Origin: Anaerolineae bacterium
GTDB lineage: Bacteria; Chloroflexota; Anaerolineae; JAFGEY01
Length of the DNA: 64,000 nucleotides
Direction: 5' to 3'
NCBI GenBank assembly: GCA_016783145.1
Contig: JADHXD010000001.1
Location: 20,665 to 84,664 of the forward strand
Of the stretch, positions 51,972 to 59,172 are shown piece after piece. The stretch's first letter is position 1. Each line of letters starts with the position of its first letter. The notes beneath the pieces are model-generated. The model was not told where the DNA came from. It saw nothing but the letters and a program-made list of their open reading frames with translations, and made no database searches. A program made the position numbers and the translations under genes.

Positions 51972-54470
51972 GTGAACAAGCGTACTTTACGCTGGGTGCT
52001 CATCTCGGTCACTGCGGTCGTGCTGATCGCCGCGGCAGTGACGGCTGGCATCTTGGTGCTCGATCGGCAGGGCGGAGTCCTACCCACGCCGATGCCCACC
52101 TTTGCGCCCTTGGCGATCTCTTTGATTCCCCCTCTGTCGCTGCAGGACATGGCGACACAGGTGCCCAGGTTGGCCGGCATCTTGGCCGATCCGGAGCTCA
52201 ACTCGGCCTACAAGGACTTTCTCCTCGCCTACCAGCAAGATGGGATCGAGGGAGCAGCAGAACTCGCGCACCGGCGCGGCCTGCTCACACCAGAGGATGA
52301 GCTCCGTGCAACGCTGATCCTGGATACCGCGGACAACGCCGAGGTGGTGGAACAACTCGAGTCGATCGGCGTGATCGTGGAGAGCGCCTACAAGAGCCAG
52401 GTGGATATCGCCGTGCCGCTGACCCTGATCGAACAAACCGCGGCGTCGGAGGATCCGGGCGCGATCTTTGCACGTCTGACTGCGCTTGAACACGTCATTC
52501 GCGTCAAGCTGCCGAGCAAGACGCGCACCGGAGCGCTACCCTCGATCCCTCCGTCGGTCATCAGCCAGGGCGTGCGCGTAATTGGCGCAGACAAGTGGCA
52601 CAAGGAAGGCTATGCAGGGGCGGGCATCCGGATCGGCATCCTCGACTGTGGGTTCAGGGGATACGCGGAACTGCTGGGCACCGAGCTACCCGCGGCCGTT
52701 CAGGCCCAGACATTCGTGCGTGGACTGGCCGATGTGAACGACTCTGGCACACGGCACGGCACGGCTGTGGCTGAGATCATCCACGAGATCGTGTCCGAGG
52801 CCACTCTCTACCTGGCCGACTATGGATGCCGGAGCACGGCCCAAGGCCAGGCCGTGGAATGGCTCCTGGAGCAGGATGTACACATCATCTCCAACTCGAC
52901 CGGCAGCCTGGCCGCACCGATGGATGGATCCGGCTGGCACGCACAATTGGCCCAGATGGCAGCAGACCAGGGAGTGCTGTGGGTGAACTCGGCGGGCAAC
53001 GCAGCCCAGACTCACTATCGCGGCGAGTTTGCCGACGCCGACAGCGATGGCTATCACGAATTCGACGTGGGCCTGGAGGGCATGGCTTTCACGTCGGGCG
53101 CTCCATACGTCGAGATCTCGCTGCGTTGGAATGACTGGGCGCTTGTCGACCAGGACTATGATCTGCTGCTGGTGGATGCCGACGGGAACAAGCTGGCCTG
53201 GGCGCGCGACGCGCAGACGGGCAGCCCCGGAGAAGAGCCCATCGAGATCCTCGAGTATGAGGGCCTGGTCCCAGGGGACGTGTACTACCTGGCGATCTAT
53301 GCAGACGACGCCAGCCGGTCCGTCCTGTTCGACCTGATGGTGTACGGGGAAGACATCGTCATCGAGTTCCCTGTGCCCGAGTACAGCCTGGTCAGCCCCG
53401 CCGACGCGCGCGACGCCCTGGCAGTGGGAGCCGTGCTGTGGAAGAGCGATCAGGTCACTGGATACAGCTCGCGCGGCCCCACTGCGGACGAACGCCCCAA
53501 GCCGGATATTTCCGCGCCCACAGAGGTAGATAGCGCGAGCTATGGTCGCTTCGGAGGCACCTCCGCCGCCGCGCCACACGTCGCCGGTGCGGCGGCCCTG
53601 GTGTGGGGCGCGTACCCCGACCTGACGCGCCAGCAAGTTTGGGACTATTTGACGAGCAACGCAGTGGACCTGGGACCTCCTGGGGCAGACAGCGCCTATG
53701 GCATAGGGCGCGTGTACCTGCCTATGGCGCAACCCATCACGCCCACCCCGGAGCCCACCGCCACACCGATTCCTCCCCCATCGACCCCTACGGGCACGCC
53801 TACCGAAACGGCGGTTTCTCCCGTCGCCACAGACACGCCTGCCGCAACGCCAGTTTCATCGGTCCCCACGAACACACCTGGCGTGGCAAAGGTTGTCTCT
53901 CCCACTGCCGCTGTGGCTGTCGTGCCCACTGCTACCCGAACGCCAATCCCCTTTGTGCCGGGCGTGCCCACGCCGTCCGATCCAATCGCTGAGCGACGCG
54001 TGGCCGCTGGCCTGGCGATCGGGCTGTGCAGCGGGCTGGTGGCGATCGTGGCGCTCGCCGCGATAGCTTATGCCGTGATCAGCCGCCTGCGCCAGTCGCC
54101 CGAAGCGCCGGCCCCGCCTTTTCAGCCGCCGCGCAGGCCCCAGTACCCAACGCCCGGAGCGCAGGCCCCGCCACGCCCGGTCCCGCGCAGACCCCAACAC
54201 CCACCGCCCGGAGCGCAGGCTCCGCCGCGCCTGGCCCCGCGGGGCCCCCAGCGCCTGCCGCCGGACTATCAGCCGCCTTCCGTGCTGGCGTGCCCCCATT
54301 GCGGCCGGCCAACGAGAGCGGGAGCACTCTTCTGCTCAGAGTGCGGTATGTCGCTATCCCCACCGACGCCAGGGGGGACCGCAGCTTCACCTGATGCGCG
54401 CTGCCGGCAGTGTGGGGCGACGCTGCGAGCGGGGGCGAGGTTCTGCGCACGCTGTGGGGCACGGCAATGA
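51972..54470 (+). CDS. Membrane-anchored subtilisin-like protease with cytosolic zinc ribbons
   Basis: 832 residues. N-terminal anchor (8-30); an extracellular part with a propeptide-like region and S8 catalytic Asp225 (IGILDCGF), His262 (GTRHGTAVAE), Asn343 (NSAGNAA) and Ser531 (GRFGGTSAAAPHVAGAA); Thr/Pro linker (about 590-665); transmembrane helix (about 676-700); then Pro-rich repeats and two zinc ribbons at the C-terminus (CPHC...CSEC and CRQC...CARC). An extracellular protease joined through the membrane to cytosolic zinc ribbons is unusual. GTG at 51972 with GGAGA upstream. It overlaps the next kinase start as ATGA. Confidence 0.9.
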   Translation: MNKRTLRWVLISVTAVVLIAAAVTAGILVLDRQGGVLPTPMPTFAPLAISLIPPLSLQDMATQVPRLAGILADPELNSAYKDFLLAYQQDGIEGAAELAHRRGLLTPEDELRATLILDTADNAEVVEQLESIGVIVESAYKSQVDIAVPLTLIEQTAASEDPGAIFARLTALEHVIRVKLPSKTRTGALPSIPPSVISQGVRVIGADKWHKEGYAGAGIRIGILDCGFRGYAELLGTELPAAVQAQTFVRGLADVNDSGTRHGTAVAEIIHEIVSEATLYLADYGCRSTAQGQAVEWLLEQDVHIISNSTGSLAAPMDGSGWHAQLAQMAADQGVLWVNSAGNAAQTHYRGEFADADSDGYHEFDVGLEGMAFTSGAPYVEISLRWNDWALVDQDYDLLLVDADGNKLAWARDAQTGSPGEEPIEILEYEGLVPGDVYYLAIYADDASRSVLFDLMVYGEDIVIEFPVPEYSLVSPADARDALAVGAVLWKSDQVTGYSSRGPTADERPKPDISAPTEVDSASYGRFGGTSAAAPHVAGAAALVWGAYPDLTRQQVWDYLTSNAVDLGPPGADSAYGIGRVYLPMAQPITPTPEPTATPIPPPSTPTGTPTETAVSPVATDTPAATPVSSVPTNTPGVAKVVSPTAAVAVVPTATRTPIPFVPGVPTPSDPIAERRVAAGLAIGLCSGLVAIVALAAIAYAVISRLRQSPEAPAPPFQPPRRPQYPTPGAQAPPRPVPRRPQHPPPGAQAPPRLAPRGPQRLPPDYQPPSVLACPHCGRPTRAGALFCSECGMSLSPPTPGGTAASPDARCRQCGATLRAGARFCARCGARQ
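54132..54239 (+). repeat. 54-base tandem repeat in protease gene
   Basis: Two near-identical 54-base units start at 54132 and 54186 (a partial third at 54240), encoding an 18-residue Pro/Arg-rich unit around PGAQAPPR. Linker between the last transmembrane helix and the zinc ribbons. Confidence 0.75.
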
Positions 54471-55576
54471 AAGGAGCCCTAGTCTGCGGAGCCCAGAGTT
54501 CCACACTGTCCCCCACGCTCGCCCTCTCCCTGGCGGTGCTCGCCCTGGTGGTCTTGGCGATCGGTGGACTGGGCCTCAGGGTTCTGCTCCACCGGCGGAC
54601 TGGTTCCCGCTTGGCGGGGGAGGGTCGCAAACCACCGGGCGAGCGTGCCGACCAGTCCCCCGTGCGCCCAGTACGTGCCCCTGGGGGGCTCAAGCCTTCA
54701 CACGTCCTTGCCTCATCCACTTGCATCCGGTGCAGCGCCAATCTGCGTCCCGGACAGACGCACTGCCCGCGCTGCCACTGGCCTGTGCTCACCATCGGCA
54801 ACCGGTACCAGGTGCTGCGCCTGTTGGGCAAGGGCGGCATGAGCTCTGTGTATCTGGTTCGGGACCGACGCATCTCTGGTCAGTATTTGGCGGCAAAAGA
54901 GATGAGCGACGCGACGATCGCAACAACCGAGGAACGCAAGCAAGCCATCGACGCCTTCCAGCAGGAGGCACAATTGCTCGCTCGGCTCGAGCACGCCAAC
55001 CTGCCCCGGGTCACAGAGTTCCTCAGCCAGGGCGATCGTCACTATCTGTTGATGGATTGCATCGATGGCGAGACATTGCAGGATCTGCTGGCCCAACGCG
55101 CAGCTCCCTTTGCAGAGGCAGAGGTGCTGGGTTGGGCGGGCCAGCTCTGCAGCGTCCTGTCCTACCTGCACACCCGTCATCCGCCGGTGATCTTTTGCGA
55201 TCTCAAGCCGGGCAATATCATGCTGGGCCGCGATGGACGACTCAAGCTGATCGACTTTGGCATCGCCCGCTTTTTCCTGCAGCACTGGATGGCCAGCGAA
55301 CCGCAGCGGTTGGGCACACCGGGCTACGCACCTCCCGAGCAGTATGGACAAAGTCAGGCCGACGCCCGGTGGGATGTCTACGCGCTGGGGGTGACCTTGC
55401 ACCAACTGCTGACCCTGCACGACCCGGCAAGCACGCTCTTTGCCCTTCCTCCAGTGCGGCGGCTGAATCCCGCCGTATCGCCCAGGACGCAGGCCGCCAT
55501 CACCCAGGCGATACAGCCCGATCCGAACCATCGCTTTCGCAGTGCCGCCGAGATGGGGCACGCACTGGGGGTGTGA
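54467..55576 (+). CDS. Membrane Ser/Thr kinase with zinc ribbon
   Basis: 369 residues. An N-terminal hydrophobic helix (18-40), zinc ribbon CIRC...CPRC (86-103), and kinase from about 112: GKGGMSSVYLV, Lys144 (AAKEM), catalytic loop FCDLKPGN (243-250), DFG (263-265), GTPGYAPPEQYGQ. The HRD arginine is Cys here, an RD-lacking variant, but catalytic Asp245, Lys and Asn are present. The N-terminal ATG at 54467 overlaps the protease stop (ATGA), so protease and kinase are coupled: protease cleavage or sensing outside could be relayed to this kinase. No extracellular domain is present beyond a few residues. Confidence 0.9.
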   Translation: MKGALVCGAQSSTLSPTLALSLAVLALVVLAIGGLGLRVLLHRRTGSRLAGEGRKPPGERADQSPVRPVRAPGGLKPSHVLASSTCIRCSANLRPGQTHCPRCHWPVLTIGNRYQVLRLLGKGGMSSVYLVRDRRISGQYLAAKEMSDATIATTEERKQAIDAFQQEAQLLARLEHANLPRVTEFLSQGDRHYLLMDCIDGETLQDLLAQRAAPFAEAEVLGWAGQLCSVLSYLHTRHPPVIFCDLKPGNIMLGRDGRLKLIDFGIARFFLQHWMASEPQRLGTPGYAPPEQYGQSQADARWDVYALGVTLHQLLTLHDPASTLFALPPVRRLNPAVSPRTQAAITQAIQPDPNHRFRSAAEMGHALGV

Positions 55577-55585
55577 GCGCACGCC

Positions 55586-57595
55586 ATGGCGAGGACCAAC
55601 GTGGATAGAGATCCTGGCAGCCGTCCACCAGCCAGCCGAGGCCGATTCCTTCGCCGTACTGGCTGGATGCTCCGTGCCGGCGCTGCAAGCCCATCTCGCC
55701 TTCTTGCCATCGGCTGGATCATCTGGTCGGTGAGCGGCGTCTTACTTGTCGGGGTCGTTACGCTGCTCATCCTGTATCGATGGCTCGACCAACAAGAGGG
55801 CCAACTGCGATCCGCGGGCGTGTCCGTCCTCACCCCGGTCCCCACAGTGCAGCAAACGGGCCGCGCGACCGCCACGCCAACCGCGACGCCAACGCCAACC
55901 GCCCTCATCCCAAGCCCCACCCTACCCACGCCGAGACCCGATCCCGTCGCCCAACGTGTCGATCAGCTCCTGTCCAGAATGACGCTCGAAGAAAAGGTAG
56001 GACAGCTATTCCTGGTGTTCTTTGTCGGTCCTGACCTGTCCCCTTCTCTCCAAGAGCTAGTCGCCCAATATCACGTGGGTGGAATCCTGCTGTTCAGCTC
56101 TACCGACAACGTGCAAAGCATGCCCCAGGTGGCGCAATTGATCAACCAGGTCCAGGGTGAGGCTGTCAGCCACGGGGCCGGGATCCCACTGTTCGTCGCC
56201 CTGGATCAGGAAGGGGGCTCCGTCGTCCGTCTGGCGCGTGGAGCGACGGTATTCCCCAGCAATATGGCCCTCGGCGCGACTCGATCAATCGACAACGCAC
56301 GCCTTATGGCCCAGGTGACGGCCACCGAGCTCAAGGCCCTGGGCATCAATATGAACCTGGCCCCGGTGGTAGACGTCAATAACAATCCCGATAACCCGGT
56401 GATCGGCACACGCTCGTTCGGTTCTTCGCCCCAACAGGTGGCCGACCTGGGCGCGGCGATGATCGAGACGTACAAGGCCAACGGCATCATCGCCACGGCA
56501 AAGCACTTTCCTGGACACGGTGATACAGCGACGGACTCGCACCTGGCCCTCCCAGTCATCCCTCACCGAATCGAGCGCCTGGAAGCCACGGAGCTGCTGC
56601 CATTCCGGGCAGCCATCCGCGCCGGAGTGGACGCCATCATGACCGCACACGTCCTCGTTCCCGCCGTCGATCCGAGTCCTGCGCTGCCGGCAACCCTCTC
56701 GTCGGATGTCTTGCAGGGCCTGCTGCGGGATAGGCTGCGCTACCAGGGTCTGATCACAACGGACTCGCTGGGTATGCGCGCGATCGGCCAGGCCTACGGA
56801 GTTCCCGAGGCAGCCGGCATGGCTTTCCTGGCTGGTGCGGACCTGCTGGCTCTCGGGGCCGACCCCGGACACATGCCCGCAGAGCAGCGCTCCGCCTGCC
56901 AGCACGTCCTATCTCTGGTAGAGTCTGATCCGCTCCTGGAAAGCCGCCTGAACGAGTCAATACGGCGCATCCTGCTGGTCAAGGCACGGTATGGACTGCT
57001 GGATTGGGAGCCCGCCCACGTCGGCGAACCTGCGCTGCAGATCGGGACAGACGACCACGACAGGATTGCCCGTCACATCGCCCAGGAGAGCATCACCCTG
57101 GTACGGAACCATGCCGGTACGCTCCCTCTCGCAGCAGACCAACTTCTGCTGGCAGTCGTCCCGCCGGGAGCGGCCGGTTTCGGAGGGAACCTACAGGCAT
57201 ACCATCCCCACACCCACGTTCTCCAGCTCAGCCTCAATCCATCCCCGGAGGAGATCGAGCGGGTCGTTCGCGCGGCAGAGGGCGCGTCCGTGGTCGTCGT
57301 GGGGACAGTGAATGCGCGTCGCCATCCGGGACAGCTTGACCTGGTGCGCGCGCTGGCAGACCAGCCTCTGGTCGTGGCGGCGCTGGACACACCGTATGAC
57401 CTCATGAGCTTTCCCGGCATCAGCGCGTACTTGGCCTCGTACGGGCGCGTCCCTGTGTCCCTGGACGCCCTGGCGCGCGTGATCGTTGGCCTGGAGAAGC
57501 CCAGGGGGCACCTTCCGGTTGCGCTGCCGGGGCTGTACCCCCTGGGCCATGGGATGCACGATTTCGTCTCTGAGACTGCAGTGAGCAGCGACTAA
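55586..57595 (+). CDS. Membrane-anchored GH3 beta-N-acetylglucosaminidase-like enzyme
   Basis: 669 residues. Cytosolic basic N-terminus, transmembrane anchor (about 40-64), Thr/Pro linker (80-118), then a GH3 catalytic domain: LDQEGGSVVRL (207-217), the NagZ-type AKHFPGHGDTATDSH (305-319) and nucleophile Asp393 in ITTDSLGMRAI. C-terminal second domain of GH3. NagZ-type enzymes remove GlcNAc from muropeptides in cell-wall turnover; secretion through a single anchor fits a peptidoglycan or surface-glycan role. Placed nine bases after the kinase stop, it may be co-transcribed. A wall-linked input or output for the kinase network is plausible. Confidence 0.88.
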   Translation: MARTNVDRDPGSRPPASRGRFLRRTGWMLRAGAASPSRLLAIGWIIWSVSGVLLVGVVTLLILYRWLDQQEGQLRSAGVSVLTPVPTVQQTGRATATPTATPTPTALIPSPTLPTPRPDPVAQRVDQLLSRMTLEEKVGQLFLVFFVGPDLSPSLQELVAQYHVGGILLFSSTDNVQSMPQVAQLINQVQGEAVSHGAGIPLFVALDQEGGSVVRLARGATVFPSNMALGATRSIDNARLMAQVTATELKALGINMNLAPVVDVNNNPDNPVIGTRSFGSSPQQVADLGAAMIETYKANGIIATAKHFPGHGDTATDSHLALPVIPHRIERLEATELLPFRAAIRAGVDAIMTAHVLVPAVDPSPALPATLSSDVLQGLLRDRLRYQGLITTDSLGMRAIGQAYGVPEAAGMAFLAGADLLALGADPGHMPAEQRSACQHVLSLVESDPLLESRLNESIRRILLVKARYGLLDWEPAHVGEPALQIGTDDHDRIARHIAQESITLVRNHAGTLPLAADQLLLAVVPPGAAGFGGNLQAYHPHTHVLQLSLNPSPEEIERVVRAAEGASVVVVGTVNARRHPGQLDLVRALADQPLVVAALDTPYDLMSFPGISAYLASYGRVPVSLDALARVIVGLEKPRGHLPVALPGLYPLGHGMHDFVSETAVSSD

Positions 57596-57648
57596 CATCT
57601 TCTGGTTTGCAGGCCCCTGACCTTTGGGCATCGTCGACCAGGGTCGAT

Positions 57649-57677
57649 TTGCGATTTGGTGGGACTGTGACTATAAT
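57649..57677 (+). promoter_or_regulatory. Promoter of kinase-FHA gene
   Basis: TTGCGA (57649-57654) and TATAAT (57672-57677), 17-base spacer, in the 227-base gap after the GH3 gene; the start codon is about 145 bases downstream. Confidence 0.7.
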
Positions 57678-57822
57678 CCCTGTATCCCCGCCGCACTGCA
57701 CACGCACATCGACCACCCGTGGAGACGAATACGCCTTTGTCGGGCGAGCAAGGGCACACGTGGCAAGCCTGTCGCGATGATCGGCTCGCGGCAGTCACAA
57801 GCAAGTGTAGAGGAGTCGGGCC

Positions 57823-59052
57823 ATGAGCGGGGTCGGGTATACGCTTGGCGGCTACCGAATCGAGGAGGAGATCGGCCAGGGCAAAGCGGCCCGGGTCTAC
57901 CGTGCCTACCAGGCTCAACTGGATCGATGGGTAGCGCTCAAGGTGCTGAAAACAAGCAATGCGGGCGATCAAGAGTTCCTCGCGCGCTTTCGCCGCGAGG
58001 CCAGGGCGATCGCTGCCCTGCGGCACCCCAATATCCTCACCATCTATGACTATGGCGAAGAGGGCGGGTACGCCTACATTGTGATGGAGCACGTACCCGG
58101 AGGCCCTCTCCGGGTGCGATTGACGGGACAGCCCCTCGAGTGGCCGGACGCGGCAACACTGATCATCCCGGTAGGCCGTGCGCTGGCCTATGCGCACTCG
58201 CGGGGTATCGTCCACCGCGACGTTAAGCCAGCCAATATCCTGCTGGCAAACGCAGACTGGCCTCTTCTGGCCGACTTTGGCCTGGTCAAGGTGGTCGGTG
58301 GACCAGGCACGATCACTCAGCCTGGGGTCAGCATTGGCACACCGACCTACTTTTCTCCCGAGCAAGCCGCAGGCGATGAGGTAGACCATCGCAGCGACAT
58401 CTACAGCCTGGGGATCCTGCTCTACGAAGTGCTCACCGGTCACCTCCCCTTCGAAGGCGGCACGCCGTTTGAGGCGATGATCCGCAGGCTGCGCGAACCA
58501 CCCATCCCTCCCCGACATCTCAATCCGCTGATCACGCCCCAGCTACAGGACATCACTCTGCGAGCATTGGCCCGAGAGCCCGAGGAGCGCTATCCCACCA
58601 TGCAAGCGATGGTCGACGAGCTGGCAAAACAGCCGGGCGCTACGGGACGGGTTGCTGTACAACCCTCGTCAACCTCGTGGTCGGCGGACACGACGACTCG
58701 CATCAGTGAGTTCTCTGCTGTCACAGGTCCTCACTTGATCGTCGTGAGTACCGAAACCACGGTGTGTCTCCCTTATCCTCAGAAGAGCGAGATCTTCATT
58801 GGCCGCGTCCATCCTCACACCGTCCCGCTGCCCGACGTGGACCTGGGCCCCTACGGAGGAAGCTCGGCGGGAGTCTCTCGCCGCCACGCTCGTTTGACAT
58901 TCGGCCCGGCAGGCTGGCTGCTGGAGGACCTGGGCAGTACGAACGGCACCTTCCTGAACGGTGTGCAGGTGCATCCCGGACAACCGGGGTGTGTGCAAAG
59001 CGGCGATTCGATCCGCTGTGGCCAGTTGATGCTGGTATTCTACGAGGAATAG
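57823..59052 (+). CDS. Ser/Thr kinase-FHA fusion
   Basis: 409 residues, cytosolic. Kinase 1-275: GQGKAARVYRAYQ, Lys40 (ALKVL), HRDVKPAN (131-138), DFG (151-153), GTPTYFSPEQA; then FHA (about 305-409) with IFIGRVHPHTVPLPD, SSAGVSRRHARL and STNGTFLNG. The FHA has the same 'PDVDLGPYGG'-type insert seen in the FHA protein at 39052, so both may bind a similar phospho-ligand. Kinases with their own FHA can form phospho-dependent assemblies. AGGAG precedes the ATG, and it has a separate promoter. No transmembrane helix or zinc ribbon. Confidence 0.93.
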   Translation: MSGVGYTLGGYRIEEEIGQGKAARVYRAYQAQLDRWVALKVLKTSNAGDQEFLARFRREARAIAALRHPNILTIYDYGEEGGYAYIVMEHVPGGPLRVRLTGQPLEWPDAATLIIPVGRALAYAHSRGIVHRDVKPANILLANADWPLLADFGLVKVVGGPGTITQPGVSIGTPTYFSPEQAAGDEVDHRSDIYSLGILLYEVLTGHLPFEGGTPFEAMIRRLREPPIPPRHLNPLITPQLQDITLRALAREPEERYPTMQAMVDELAKQPGATGRVAVQPSSTSWSADTTTRISEFSAVTGPHLIVVSTETTVCLPYPQKSEIFIGRVHPHTVPLPDVDLGPYGGSSAGVSRRHARLTFGPAGWLLEDLGSTNGTFLNGVQVHPGQPGCVQSGDSIRCGQLMLVFYEE

Positions 59053-59172
59053 CACAAGAGCAGAGAGATGCACCCCTCGCCCTTTGCCTGCCTGTGAGGG
59101 AATGCCAGGGACCAGACCCTGACCCATTGCCGCAGCACTTGGCGCTCTGGTACCAGCGAAAGGAAGTGCGCG

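Noticed and set aside
52686-53732. 348-residue minus-strand frame
   Set aside because: Antisense to the subtilase with its intact catalytic triad.
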